From Thermoplasmata archaeon (GTDB lineage Archaea; Thermoplasmatota; Thermoplasmata; Lutacidiplasmatales; UBA184): a DNA stretch of 64,000 nt. Both the position numbers and the translations under genes were made by a program. Numbering within the stretch: the stretch's first letter is position 1; every line of letters begins with the position of its first letter. The notes beneath the pieces were generated by a model. The model ran no database searches, had not been told where the DNA came from, and saw only the letters and a list, made by a program, of their open reading frames with translations. The stretch is from positions 866,672 to 930,671 of the forward strand of contig JAKIWE010000001.1 in assembly GCA_022750195.1 (NCBI GenBank), given 5' to 3'. Below are positions 8,841 through 18,023 of the stretch, in pieces.

Positions 8841-9788
8841 CTACAGTCCTGGTGCGGGCGGAACCAGGCCCAGGTCGCTAAGGGTCTGGCGTGCGGCATC
8901 CTCTACCGTTGGGACCGGACCGAACAGTTCCGCCTGCATCCGAGTGTCGGCAATGTACTGTCCGGTCGCAAAGAACCGACCCATGGCCATCATCCCCCGC
9001 GTCGAGGGGCTGAAGACAGCAGCGATCCGACCGAGGAGCTGAAAGCCGGGCCCGCTCATCGAACGGGTCGTCATCGGACGCCCCAAGAGTCGGCCGATCA
9101 GCTCGGTAAGCTCGGGGCCGGAGAGCGGGCGATCGGAGCCGAGGTCGATCCGCTGGCCGAGCGCGCGCGGCTCGTCGACCGCGAGGGCCAAGGCCCGCGC
9201 GACCTCGTCGGGGGCGATGAACGACATGCGGACCCCGGCGGGGGTCAGTCCCATGACCCGGCCTTTTCGAAGTCCGTCCAGCATCCACTCGCGGTTGGAC
9301 CCTTTAGGTGCCCCGAGGAAGGCACCGGGGCGAAGCGACACGAACGGCACCCCCTGGGACTGAAGGTAGTCCTCGGTCACCTTCTTCGCCCAGAAGTGGG
9401 GCACGTTCGGGGCCCTCTCGCTAGCGAGGATGCCCAGGAACACGAATCTCGGGACCGCCGCGTGCTTCGCGGCGTCGACCAGGTTCCGGTTCCCCTCGAA
9501 GTCGGTGCGCAGCGAGTCCCCTTTCTTGCGGCGGGAGTAGCCGATGGCCGTGCTGACGACGGCGCTCACGCCTGCCATAGCGCGGGTGAGCGACGTCGGG
9601 TCGAGCATGTCGCCGGGAACGATCGTCACGCCCTCCTTCGGGAGCCCGCTCACGTCGCTCCCAGGTCGTACGAGGGCTCGGACGCTCTTGCCCCGAGCGA
9701 GGAGGGCTTGGAGCGTCCGTCCCCCCAGGTCGCCGGTGGCGCCCACGAGCAGCACCGGGAGGGCCCCCGTCGCCGCCGAGGTTGGCAT
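8841..9788 (-). CDS. NmrA-like / atypical short-chain NAD(P)-binding protein
   Basis: A 315-residue Rossmann-fold protein. The N-terminal LLVGATGDLGGRTLQALLARG is the GxxGxxG dinucleotide-binding loop, followed by VRALVRPGSD and a VVSTAIGYSRR strand-turn typical of NmrA-like and SDR_a5 proteins. A downstream segment FVSLRPGAFLG also fits these families. The classical YxxxK catalytic pair is not evident, so it may act as a redox sensor, isomerase-type enzyme or quinone/flavin-linked reductase; the substrate is unknown. A TATA-like ATATAG at 9811-9816 lies about 26 nt before the ATG at 9788, suggesting a leaderless transcript. Confidence 0.8.
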   Translation of the reverse strand: MPTSAATGALPVLLVGATGDLGGRTLQALLARGKSVRALVRPGSDVSGLPKEGVTIVPGDMLDPTSLTRAMAGVSAVVSTAIGYSRRKKGDSLRTDFEGNRNLVDAAKHAAVPRFVFLGILASERAPNVPHFWAKKVTEDYLQSQGVPFVSLRPGAFLGAPKGSNREWMLDGLRKGRVMGLTPAGVRMSFIAPDEVARALALAVDEPRALGQRIDLGSDRPLSGPELTELIGRLLGRPMTTRSMSGPGFQLLGRIAAVFSPSTRGMMAMGRFFATGQYIADTRMQAELFGPVPTVEDAARQTLSDLGLVPPAPGL

Positions 9789-9936
9789 GCCGCGGCAAGA
9801 TCCCGTCGCGATATAGTCCCGAGGTCCCGCCCCCCTTTCTCGATTCTTGGTTGCCGGTAGGGAGGAGTTTCCCCGGCTCGCCCCGGGTGTCGTTCCCTGC
9901 CCTAGGGAGGCCTCGTCGCTTTTCTGGGGGAAGTGC

Positions 9937-10353
9937 GTGCGCCGTGGCGTGGAGGAGCCGCACCCCGAACCGACCTTCTTTGGCCCCCTGCTGGTGGCGA
10001 GGGATTTCGAGCTGACGGTGAGCTTCTACCGCACGGTGCTCGGGCTGCCGGTCACGGGATCCGCGCCGTACGCCAAATGCGTCTCCAAAAGCTCGACGTT
10101 CTCCATCGTCGAAGCCGGCTGGTGGGCCCGGGTCAACGCCTCGGATCGCCCCCCGCAGAGCGAGGCCCCCCTCTCGAACACCGTCCTGGCGGTCCAGGTC
10201 GCTGACCTCGACGAGACCTTCGAGCGACTGAGCGTTACCGGGACACGGTTCCTGAGTCCACCGGCTCCTCGCGAGCCGATGGGGGTCCGGAACGCGTTCC
10301 TCCGCGATCCTGACGGCCGGATTGTGATGCTCACGGGGCCGCTCCTAACGTAG
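9937..10353 (+). CDS. VOC-superfamily (glyoxalase/bleomycin-resistance-like) protein
   Basis: A 138-residue protein with the paired beta-alpha-beta-beta-beta units of the vicinal-oxygen-chelate fold: FFGPLLVARDFELTVSFYRTVLGLPV at the N-terminus and VQVADLDETFERLSVTG followed by FLRDPDGRIVMLTG at the C-terminus. I choose GTG 9937 because GGGGG lies 6 nt upstream and the ORF-track start at 9847 adds about 30 residues not expected for the fold. VOC proteins include lyases, dioxygenases and antibiotic-binding proteins. The metal ligands cannot be assigned confidently, so the substrate is unknown. Confidence 0.75.
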   Translation: MRRGVEEPHPEPTFFGPLLVARDFELTVSFYRTVLGLPVTGSAPYAKCVSKSSTFSIVEAGWWARVNASDRPPQSEAPLSNTVLAVQVADLDETFERLSVTGTRFLSPPAPREPMGVRNAFLRDPDGRIVMLTGPLLT

Positions 10354-10449
10354 GCCGGACCCAGGTCCACCCGCGCTTCAGGAGCAACTTCCGTCGAGGG
10401 GGAGCAACCACTCTCCGGGCTCCCGGGACAGCTCGGGCGATTTCGGGAG

Positions 10450-12354
10450 CTACGTCGCCAGATGGAGGCGCGCTCGGAACGCCTGGAAGCGTGCGTCGTT
10501 CCTCAACCGCTCGAACGTGGGATGGACGCCGACGACCGAAGGCCAGGCATGCATCTCTTCGAGTCGTCGGAGCGCCTCGAACGCCCGGTCGAGGTCGCCC
10601 AGGGCCGACCGGACGAAGAGTTGGGCGTTGAGCTGCCCCGCACCTTGGGCGCTTTCCCCAATCTCGGCCAATCTCCGTTCCGCTTCCTTCCGATCGCCGT
10701 CCAAGGCGAACAGCACAGCCATGTCAACCCGGAGCGCTTCGTCCTCGGGGCTCTCCCTCAATCCCCGCTCGAACGCTTCCCTCGCTTTGGAGAGATCCCC
10801 CTTCAGCCGATAGTACTCGCCCACCGCATCGGACACGCTCGCGTTCGTTGGGTTGAGCCGGTGCATGCGGTCGATGACGGCCCATGCCTCCGCCTCGTGG
10901 CCCGCCAGTTGAGCAAACCACGCGTACAAGAGCGCCGCCCGGAGACCGAGCGGGTCGAGCTCGAACCCCTTGCGGAAGGACTGTAGGCTGGCCTCGAGCC
11001 CATGGACGTTCACGAGCTGGCGACCGAGGGTTTCGTACGCCTCGGCCAGGTTCGGATTGAGGTCGATCGCCCGCTGCGCCTCCACGATCCCCTCCTCCGT
11101 GCGGTCCAACATCCCGTGGATCTCGGCGAGCGCAGCATGACCTTCGGCCGAATCGGGCGCCAGCTCCAACGCGCGCCGGGCCGCCGGTTCAGCCTTCGTC
11201 GTGACGTCGGTGTACTCTGCGCCTCCGCGCATGACGAGAGCGTCACAGGCTCGCGCCAGTCCGACGTACGCACGGGCGAAGGCCGGGTCCTCGGAGATGG
11301 CCCGCTCGAAGAGCGCGACCGATTCCCTCAGCCGGGGTACGTCGTCCTCGTGCAACAGCTGGACCGCACGAAGGTAGTAGAGGTAACCCTCCACGCTGGC
11401 GGTCTCCTTCGTCGGGAGGGGGCCAAGGACACTGCGGGAGAGCGAGCTCGCCACCCGGGAGGCGACCTCGGTCTGGATGGCGAACACGTCGTCGAGTTCG
11501 CGATCGTAGGTCTCCGCCCAGACGGGCTCTTCCGTGCTCACGCTCACCAGCTGCACGGCGATGCGCAACCGGCGGCCCGCCTTGCGCACGCTCCCCTCGA
11601 GCAACGAGGCGACGCCGAGCTCCGCCCCGATCTGCGCCGCCGACTTCGGCGTGGCCTTGTACTGGGCCACGGAGGTCCGGGCGATCACCCGCAGGTCCCT
11701 CAGCTTCGAGAGCGTCCCGATCAGCTCCTCCGTGAGGCCGTCCGCGAAGTACTCATCGCTCGGGTCGGGGCTGATGTTGGCGAACGGGAGCACGGCCATC
11801 CGCGGCGGCCCGTCCGGATCGGGCGATGGGCGGGGCGGTTCCCCCGAAAGGGCGATCCGGTAGACCTCGAACGGGAACTTCACGCCCTTCAGGGCGACGG
11901 TCGGCAGCCGATCGATCCGGTTCGGTATCTTGTTCCGAACCTGACGGAAGACCTCTCCGGAGATGCAGATCCCTCCGGGCGCGGCCAGCGGTTCGATGCG
12001 CGAGGTCAGGTTCACAGCGTCCCCCACGATGTCCGAGCCTCGCGGCTCTACGTCCCCGAGATGGATTCCGATCCGGAGGTCGATCGGGGCCACGCCCGGG
12101 ACCGAATTCCGAACGCGCAGTCGCGCCTGAATATCGACCGCGCACTCGACGGCCCGCAGGGCGCTGTCGAACTCCGCGAGGAACCCATCGCCCATCGATT
12201 TGATCACGCGACCCTGGTGGGCCTCGAACAACGGCCGCAGCAGCGCGTCGTGCTCACGGCCGAGGGCGAGCGCTGACGATTCGTCGGCCTGGGCGGCGGC
12301 CGTCGAGTTCACCAAGTCGGTGAACATGATCGCGGCGAGCCGTCGTGGCGCCAT
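10450..12354 (-). CDS. Class III adenylate/guanylate cyclase with TolB-like and TPR domains
   Basis: A 634-residue soluble protein. Residues 1-170 are a class III cyclase homology domain with all expected catalytic positions: metal Asp in MFTDLVNS, Lys in RVIKSMGDG, second metal Asp in GDGFLAEF, base-selecting Asp in SDIVGDAVN, and the Asn and Arg of AVNLTSRIE. This predicts an active cyclase, probably for ATP. Residues about 195-310 are a TolB-N/FlgO-like domain (MAVLPFANISPD, YFADGLTEELI, LLEGSVRKAG). The rest is tetratricopeptide repeats. The start is GTG 12357 or ATG 12354; a TTTAAG at 12381-12386 sits 26-29 nt upstream. It is the second of two tandem cyclase genes. Confidence 0.88.
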   Translation of the reverse strand: MAPRRLAAIMFTDLVNSTAAAQADESSALALGREHDALLRPLFEAHQGRVIKSMGDGFLAEFDSALRAVECAVDIQARLRVRNSVPGVAPIDLRIGIHLGDVEPRGSDIVGDAVNLTSRIEPLAAPGGICISGEVFRQVRNKIPNRIDRLPTVALKGVKFPFEVYRIALSGEPPRPSPDPDGPPRMAVLPFANISPDPSDEYFADGLTEELIGTLSKLRDLRVIARTSVAQYKATPKSAAQIGAELGVASLLEGSVRKAGRRLRIAVQLVSVSTEEPVWAETYDRELDDVFAIQTEVASRVASSLSRSVLGPLPTKETASVEGYLYYLRAVQLLHEDDVPRLRESVALFERAISEDPAFARAYVGLARACDALVMRGGAEYTDVTTKAEPAARRALELAPDSAEGHAALAEIHGMLDRTEEGIVEAQRAIDLNPNLAEAYETLGRQLVNVHGLEASLQSFRKGFELDPLGLRAALLYAWFAQLAGHEAEAWAVIDRMHRLNPTNASVSDAVGEYYRLKGDLSKAREAFERGLRESPEDEALRVDMAVLFALDGDRKEAERRLAEIGESAQGAGQLNAQLFVRSALGDLDRAFEALRRLEEMHAWPSVVGVHPTFERLRNDARFQAFRARLHLAT

Positions 12355-12439
12355 CACGGGACGGCGACGACCTCGGGCAGTTTAAGCCGCGCAGGGCGGG
12401 TCTAGGCGGTCCGAATGTCTGCCAACGGCGTCGGGGCGT

Positions 12440-13447
12440 CTAGTTGGGGATGAAAGGAGGTCGTGCCCGAAAGTTCCGCAATCCGGGGGGGATCCGGGCC
12501 ACGAGCTTCCCCTGGAGCACCGACGAGACACAACGCGCGATCTCGTCCTGGATGGCGAGCACATCGCTCGCCTCGCGGTCGAACCGACTCGCCCACAGAT
12601 GCTCCTCCGTCCCGGCGTCGATCAGTTGGACTGCCACGCGGAGGGTGGTGGAGGAGCGCCGGACGCTGCCCTCGAGGATCGAACCGACCCCGAGCTCACG
12701 CCCGATCTCCCGGATCCCCTTCCGGACCCCTTTGTAGGGCATGACGGAGGTCCGAGCCACGACGCGCAGCGCCGTGCCGGTGGAGAGGTGAACGATCAGC
12801 TCCTCCGTGAGGCCGTCGGCGAAGAACTCGTCCGCCGGGTCCGGGCTCATGCTCGCGAACGGGAGGACGGCCACGCGGGTGTACGAGGCCGGCTCCGTCG
12901 GGCCTCCAGGGACGGGGTTCCCGCCCGCGCTCTCCGCGAGTCGGTACGCTTGAACCGGGAACTCGACGTTCTTCATGTGGGGCGCAACGAGCTGCTCCCA
13001 GTTCTCGGCCATCTTGTTGCGGACCTGATCGAGCACCTGCTGAGAGATGCAGATGCCTCCCGTCGGGGCCAGCGGTTCGAGTCGGGAGGCCACGTTGACC
13101 GCGTCGCCGACGATGTCGCCTCCCTGATCGATGACCTCGCCGACGTGGATGCCGACCCGCAGCATGAGCTCCGGACGCTCCCCAGCCGAGCGGTTCCGGC
13201 GGACGACGGCCGCCTGGATCTCGCGGGCGCACCGCACCGACTCGAGCGCGCTCGTAAACTCAACAAGAAAGCCGTCGCCCAGGGTCTTGACCACCCGCCC
13301 TCCGTAGGCGGTAAACGCGGGGAGAAGAAGCGCGCGGTGCTCTTCGAGGAGTCGTACCGCCGCCGCTTCGTCCCGCTGGGCGAGCGTGGTGAAACCCACG
13401 ATGTCGGTGAACATGATCGCCGCAAGCCGGCGGGCAGCCCGAGGCAT
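12440..13447 (-). CDS. Class III nucleotidyl cyclase with TolB-like domain, no TPR region
   Basis: A 335-residue paralogue of the neighbouring cyclase. The catalytic residues are again complete: MFTDIVGFT, RVVKTLGDGFLVEF and GDIVGDAVNVASRLE. A TolB-N-like part follows (VAVLPFASMSPDPADEFFADG and ILEGSVRRS). The protein then stops (RARPPFIPN) where its relatives start their tetratricopeptide repeats, so it is either a natural short form or a truncation. ATG 13447 is preferred over the TTG at 13468 in the track: GTTAAC at 13471-13476 lies about 27 nt upstream. It lies 85 nt upstream of the 10450-12354 gene. Confidence 0.86.
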   Translation of the reverse strand: MPRAARRLAAIMFTDIVGFTTLAQRDEAAAVRLLEEHRALLLPAFTAYGGRVVKTLGDGFLVEFTSALESVRCAREIQAAVVRRNRSAGERPELMLRVGIHVGEVIDQGGDIVGDAVNVASRLEPLAPTGGICISQQVLDQVRNKMAENWEQLVAPHMKNVEFPVQAYRLAESAGGNPVPGGPTEPASYTRVAVLPFASMSPDPADEFFADGLTEELIVHLSTGTALRVVARTSVMPYKGVRKGIREIGRELGVGSILEGSVRRSSTTLRVAVQLIDAGTEEHLWASRFDREASDVLAIQDEIARCVSSVLQGKLVARIPPGLRNFRARPPFIPN

Positions 13448-13662
13448 CGCCTCCTCAGCTTCCCTCAAGAGTTAACCTCGCGGTCCGCCACCTATCCGGC
13501 GTCGTCTGGGCCAGCAACTTGCGAGTTCCCGAGGCTGTCCCGCGCCCATGGAATCTCGTAGGGTCCGGGCCGATCCCGTTGCCGCGGGCTCGGCCGTAGC
13601 GGTTCCCCCGGGCGCGGGCGCGACTTCGTCGATGGGTGAACGTAGGTGTTCGCGCCGTCCGA

Positions 13663-14793
13663 CTAGCCGGGCCCTGCGACGGAGACCGAGTGGATCAACG
13701 GAAACTGGTACGGCACCTGGTCCCAGCTCTTGCCCGCGTTGGGGCTGTAGAACAGCTGGCCGGTCGTGGTCCCGACATAGATCCCCGCGGGGTCGAGCGT
13801 GTCGGTCGCCAGGGCCTCCCGGTGCGTTCCGAAGTCCCCCGGGAACCGGCTGGGGGGCATCAGCGTGCTCCACTTCTTGGTCGACTGGCTCCACTCGTAG
13901 ACCTGTAAGCCGCCCTTGTAGGTCATTCGGTTCTCGTTGTGGAGCGGGACGAAGAAGGCCCGGCCGGGGAGACTCTTCGCCGACGCCACCACGAAGCCGA
14001 AGTCGTCGTCCAGCGATTTTCCGATCCGCTCCCAACGTTCCCCGGCGTTCGTGCTGACGTAGATTCCGCCGTGGTCCTGACGGTAGAGCACGTCGGGCTT
14101 CGCCGGGTCGATGGCGACCTTGTGCACGCACTGTCCGACCTCCGGGAACTTCTCCGGGCTATACGGGGTTTCCACCCCTTTGTTCGCCAGCGCCCAAGTG
14201 TCGCCCCCGTCGTCCGTGCGGAAAAGTCCGGCCGCGGAGATGCCGGCGTAGATCCGTTCGGGGCGGGAGGGATCGATGATCACGGTGTGGAGGCACGGGC
14301 CCCCGTTGCCGGGATTCCACTTGCCCTTCGTCGGGTGGTCGTTGAGTCCAGTGACCGGACTCCACGTAGCGCCCAGATCGTCGCTGCGGTGCAGCGAGTA
14401 GGGGTCCAGGCCCATGAACAACGTGTCGGGCTCGGACGGGTGACCGGGTTCCAAATGCCAGAGGTTCGCGACCGGGTAGGTCGGAGCCGGTGCCTCCGGA
14501 TTGTCCGGGTCGAAACGGGGCTTTCGCGCGGACTTCGCCGAGAGCATCGGGGTTCCGATCTCGGTCCACTTCTTCCCGTAGTCGCGGGAACGGTAGAGCG
14601 CCGGACCCCAGAGCCAGGAGTTGACACACGCATAGACATCCCCGGGATGACGAGGGTCGGCGGCCATGTGGAACACCTCGTAGCCGGTCTCGAACGGGGG
14701 AGCGACCTTCCACTCCTTCCGGGAAGTGTCGCCTTCCACGACATAGGCCCCTTTCCGCGTGCCGACGAGGATCCGCATCTTCTTGCCCGCCAT
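13663..14793 (-). CDS. BNR/Asp-box repeat protein (sialidase- or sortilin-type beta-propeller)
   Basis: A 376-residue protein beginning MAGKKMRILVGTRKGAYVVEG. It carries at least five Asp-box-like turns (YRSRDYGKKW, HRSDDLGATW, FRTDDGGDTW, YVSTNAGERW, FYSPNAGKSW), each ending a four-stranded propeller blade. There is no evident signal peptide, which is odd for a BNR protein and suggests a cytoplasmic or non-classically exported protein. Proteins of this layout are often annotated as exo-alpha-sialidase or glycosyl hydrolase, but the Arg triad of true sialidases cannot be assigned here. ATG 14793 is chosen over the track's 14946, which adds 51 non-conserved residues. A TATA-like TATTTTAGG lies at 14851-14859. 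Confidence 0.75.
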   Translation of the reverse strand: MAGKKMRILVGTRKGAYVVEGDTSRKEWKVAPPFETGYEVFHMAADPRHPGDVYACVNSWLWGPALYRSRDYGKKWTEIGTPMLSAKSARKPRFDPDNPEAPAPTYPVANLWHLEPGHPSEPDTLFMGLDPYSLHRSDDLGATWSPVTGLNDHPTKGKWNPGNGGPCLHTVIIDPSRPERIYAGISAAGLFRTDDGGDTWALANKGVETPYSPEKFPEVGQCVHKVAIDPAKPDVLYRQDHGGIYVSTNAGERWERIGKSLDDDFGFVVASAKSLPGRAFFVPLHNENRMTYKGGLQVYEWSQSTKKWSTLMPPSRFPGDFGTHREALATDTLDPAGIYVGTTTGQLFYSPNAGKSWDQVPYQFPLIHSVSVAGPG

Positions 14794-15115
14794 ATCCGGT
14801 CCACTTTCCGACGCCGCGAGGCGACGTGCAGCTCCTGAGCGGGGTTGCGGTATTTTAGGTAGATAGGCAGGGCTCGAAACGCCCCCCAGAGTTCTCGGTT
14901 CGATGGATTCTCTCGACCTTCCCGTTCGGGCGGTCTCGATTCCCAACTACGGAGAGATTCCTAGCGCGCAGGGGCTCGCTCTGGCTGCGCAGCCAAACCG
15001 GAGGCTTGGAAGGACTCCTCCGAGAACGCGGCGTCGACGCTCTCGCTCGAACCCCCGATTGCGGACCGCTCCCCGAGGGGACAGACAGAACGGTCGCGGA
15101 GGGGCCGGGGTCACG
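14794..15115. other. Intergenic stretch, promoter only
   Basis: About 320 bases between the BNR gene start and the end of the second Kelch gene. Apart from the TATA-like ACCTAAAATA (minus strand, 14851-14860), which would start the BNR transcript about 35 nt before its ATG, I see no coding or RNA feature. Confidence 0.5.
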
Positions 15116-17389
15116 TCACCGCCGGGAGCGGGCCAGCACAATCGCAGCCGCGACGATGACGGCCCCGACCACGATCCCGATCACGACCGAAGTGGTGCCC
15201 GGGCCATTGGCGTTGCCGCTCACCGGCGTGGCCGTCGCGGGCGGGGGGACGACTGCGGCGGGGGTGATGGTCAACGACAGGCTCTGGTTCGCTGTGTGCC
15301 CGAGCGAATCAACCACCGTCAGAGTCGCGGTGAAGGTCCCGGCCGACCGGAACTCATGAGTCGTGTTCAGTGCCGTCGCTCCGGCCCCGTCCCCGAAATT
15401 CCAGATGGTGATGTACGGGGCGGTGCCGCCTCCGGCCGCCCCGAAGAACGAAATCGAGGTCATCGCCGCCGCGGTCGTCGGCTCTGAGGAAGCGTGGGCC
15501 CAAACCCCGGGCGTGGGGGCGATGGTCAGCGTCGCGCGGGCAGCCCCGCCTCTAGCGTCGTGCACCGTCAGGGTGACCGGGAAGCTGCCCACGGCGTTGA
15601 ACGAATGCTCCACGTCGGGCGCGGTCGAGCGAGTCCCATCGCCGAAATTCCAGTCGAGGCTGTACGGGGCGGTGCCCCCGACGACGGAGGAGCGGAAGAT
15701 CACGATGAGCGGTTCGGGTCCGGTCAACGTCGACGCCGAGGCGGTCACCTCCAGGGGAGCGATGACCTGAGCCTGCACCTGGATCGAGAAGCTCCGGTTC
15801 AGAACGACGCCCATCGCGTCGGTCACGAGCAGGGTGGCGACGAACGACCCTGGAGCACCGTACGTGAACGCCGGCGATGGGAGGGAGCTCAGGTTGCCGG
15901 TTCCGGACTCCCATCGGTACGTGTACGGCGCGCTCCCGCCCGAAGCGATCGCCGCGAAGGAGACCGTGAGCGGGACCGTCCCGTTCGTGGGGGTCGCGAG
16001 GGCGGCGAGGGAGAGCGGAACGCCCACCAGGAGTACGAACGACGCCGACGCCGTGGCGCCGTACTCATCAATAACGCTGATCGTGGGGAAGTAGCTCCCG
16101 GGTTGGGGGTACAGGTAGGTAGCCGTCGCATTGGAGCTCCCGTTGCCGTCGCCGAACGACCACTGGAAAGTCGGGTTGTCCCCTCCGGTCTCGTTGGCCA
16201 CGAAGCCGACGGTCAAGGGTGCCGAACCGCCGCTCGTCGAGATCGATGCGGTCAGGTTGAAGCCTCGAAACACCCAGGTGTCGTTGTAGGAGAGAGTTCC
16301 CGAGCCGCCAAAGAGGACGAGCTCGGAATCGGCCGGGTCGTCCGACATCATGCCGAAATATCGGCCGGCGGGGGACTGCGAGGGGGTTACCTGGCTCCAG
16401 TTCCCGCGGTGGAACAACCAGGTGTCTCCGAGAGCGCCGTACGACGCGCCCGAGCCTCCGAACACCACGACGCCGGGGATCGCCGGATCGTACGCGATGC
16501 TCGCCATGGACCGGGCCTCGGGGTGCAGGGGAGTGGTCACCTGCGTCCAGTTGCCCGCGTTGAACGTCCAGGTATCCCCGGCGTAGCTCCCTCCGTAATC
16601 GTCGCCGCCGAACAGGACCGTCGTGTTGGCCGCGGGGTCCGAGACCAGCGAGGGGTTCTCGCGCGCTGGGGGCGAGCTCGCAGGATGGACCTGGGTCCAG
16701 TTGCCGTGGACGAACGTCCACGTGTCGCCGAGCGCCGCCCCTCCGCAGCCGCCAAAGAGGAGCATCACCTGGTCGGCATAGTCCCAAGCCAGAGAGGAGC
16801 CCCAGCGGGAGGACGGATGGGTCGCGCCGTGGAGGAGCGTCCAGTTCCCACCGGAGAAGGTCCACGTGTCCGCGTCGGACGTTGAGGAGGTCGATCCCCC
16901 GAACAGGACGAGATAGCCGTCGACGGGGTCGTACGCGAGCGTGGAGTGGTCGCGCCCGGACGGGGCCACCGAGGGGTGCAACAATTTCCAGGTTCCGGCG
17001 TGGAACGTCCACGTGTCGTCCAAGTACCCCGAAGCCCCGTCGCCACCGAATAGGACGACGTAGCCGTCCTTCGCATCGTACGCGAAACTCCGGCCGTAGT
17101 CCCGGTAGTCGGGTGTGGCGCCGGTGGAGGCCGAGATATTCTCCCAACCGGGAATGCTGGACGCGTTTCGGACCTCCGGAGACCCGCTGGCGACGGCTTT
17201 CGGCGGCGAGGATGGGCTCCCCGACGAAGTCGCGGACGACGCGGCCGCGTGAGGTCCTCCTACGGGGGAGGGAGTTGCAGAGTGGCTCCACGCTGTTAGC
17301 TCCCCGCCGCCGATAATGCCCAGGGTGGCGGTGAGGAGAACCACGATCAGGAGTTTCACGCGTTGGCCCTTCCCTAGTGATCGCAACAC
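15116..17389 (-). CDS. Secreted Kelch-repeat protein with PKD domains (paralogue of 6313-8592)
   Basis: About 757 residues: signal peptide (KLLIVVLLTATLGIIGGG), six Kelch blades (LFGGDGASGYLDDTWTF, LFGGCGGAALGDTWTF and others), four PKD-type domains (FQWSFGDGNG, LDWNFGDGT, TIWNFGDGAG among the markers) and a C-terminal anchor (VVIGIVVGAVIVAAAIVLA) with RSRR. I prefer GTG 17389 to the track's GTG 17452. It leaves a short basic n-region before the hydrophobic core and gives nearly the same length (757 against 759) and the same distance to the shared upstream box as the paralogue. GTG 17359 is another option. Function unknown; the extracellular location is inferred. Confidence 0.84.
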   Translation of the reverse strand: MLRSLGKGQRVKLLIVVLLTATLGIIGGGELTAWSHSATPSPVGGPHAAASSATSSGSPSSPPKAVASGSPEVRNASSIPGWENISASTGATPDYRDYGRSFAYDAKDGYVVLFGGDGASGYLDDTWTFHAGTWKLLHPSVAPSGRDHSTLAYDPVDGYLVLFGGSTSSTSDADTWTFSGGNWTLLHGATHPSSRWGSSLAWDYADQVMLLFGGCGGAALGDTWTFVHGNWTQVHPASSPPARENPSLVSDPAANTTVLFGGDDYGGSYAGDTWTFNAGNWTQVTTPLHPEARSMASIAYDPAIPGVVVFGGSGASYGALGDTWLFHRGNWSQVTPSQSPAGRYFGMMSDDPADSELVLFGGSGTLSYNDTWVFRGFNLTASISTSGGSAPLTVGFVANETGGDNPTFQWSFGDGNGSSNATATYLYPQPGSYFPTISVIDEYGATASASFVLLVGVPLSLAALATPTNGTVPLTVSFAAIASGGSAPYTYRWESGTGNLSSLPSPAFTYGAPGSFVATLLVTDAMGVVLNRSFSIQVQAQVIAPLEVTASASTLTGPEPLIVIFRSSVVGGTAPYSLDWNFGDGTRSTAPDVEHSFNAVGSFPVTLTVHDARGGAARATLTIAPTPGVWAHASSEPTTAAAMTSISFFGAAGGGTAPYITIWNFGDGAGATALNTTHEFRSAGTFTATLTVVDSLGHTANQSLSLTITPAAVVPPPATATPVSGNANGPGTTSVVIGIVVGAVIVAAAIVLARSRR

Positions 17390-17416
17390 AACGATACTCC
17401 GACCGTGGCCACCGCG

Positions 17417-17431
17417 GAGGGGGGTTATCGA
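17417..17431 (-). promoter_or_regulatory. Shared GGGGGTTATCGA box upstream of Kelch paralogue 2
   Basis: The core 17420-17431 is identical to 8621-8632 and has the same orientation and nearly the same spacing to the start codon (31 against 29 nt). The surrounding sequence is not obviously alike, so the conservation is notable. Confidence 0.4.
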
Positions 17432-17699
17432 GCTTCTCCCCCCATATCGCACTCCCTACCCCAGCCGGACCACGCGCGTACCCGGCCGTCAAACGGCTGC
17501 CGACGTCGCGTCGTGCCCGGGGGCGATCGAGAGCCTCCCCCGCCTGACGACCCAGCTCGCTGCCCGAATTTCCCTGCCCCCTCCTCGCTGGAGCAGAGAT
17601 AGTCGAACCCGACGGTTCCGCATGCCTCGCCGAACGGACGACCACCCGTAGACAGCGGCTAGGTTGATCTTGACTTCTCCAAACCACCTCAAGGATATC
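17432..17699. other. Intergenic stretch, nothing recognised
   Basis: Between the Kelch 2 upstream box and the small membrane protein. The track ORFs here are short and overlap in several frames without a recognisable product. I see no RNA or repeat. Confidence 0.4.
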
Positions 17700-17900
17700 T
17701 CAGAACCCGACGGGATTTCGGCCGCGCCGCCTTCTGAACGACCGAATCCCCGTGAAGAACAAGAGTGCCCCGACCACGAGGAGAGTCAGTCCGATCGCCA
17801 GCACGAACGAGTTGGATGCGCCAAGAATAAACAGAGAGTACAGTATCAGAATTGCACCAACGACGGGGAACCAGATCGCAGGCTTATTCGACGGTCCCAT
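17700..17900 (-). CDS. Small two-helix membrane protein
   Basis: A 66-residue ORF starting at ATG 17900. It has two hydrophobic stretches (IWFPVVGAILILYSLFILGA and FVLAIGLTLLVVGALLFFTG) joined by a short loop, and a basic tail FRRRRGRNP, which fits a small helical-hairpin inner-membrane protein with a cytoplasmic positive end. The local base composition is AT-richer than the neighbours. No family is recognised. Small hydrophobic ORFs can arise by chance in such DNA, so the call is tentative; the ordered two-helix pattern and positive-inside tail argue for it. Confidence 0.5.
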   Translation of the reverse strand: MGPSNKPAIWFPVVGAILILYSLFILGASNSFVLAIGLTLLVVGALLFFTGIRSFRRRRGRNPVGF

Positions 17901-18023
17901 TCTGCATGATAGTCTGGAATCGGATATGAGGACCCCTTGAGGGGCGGATCCCTGCCGCTGGAGGTCCCAACGGATTCCTCGTCGAGCGAGCTCAAGCTCG
18001 CCACGTGGCGCTCGGCGTGCGGC

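Noticed and set aside
16068-17687. 539-residue minus-strand ORF
   Set aside because: Out-of-frame overlap with the second Kelch gene, whose repeats, signal peptide and anchor are unmistakable in the other frame.
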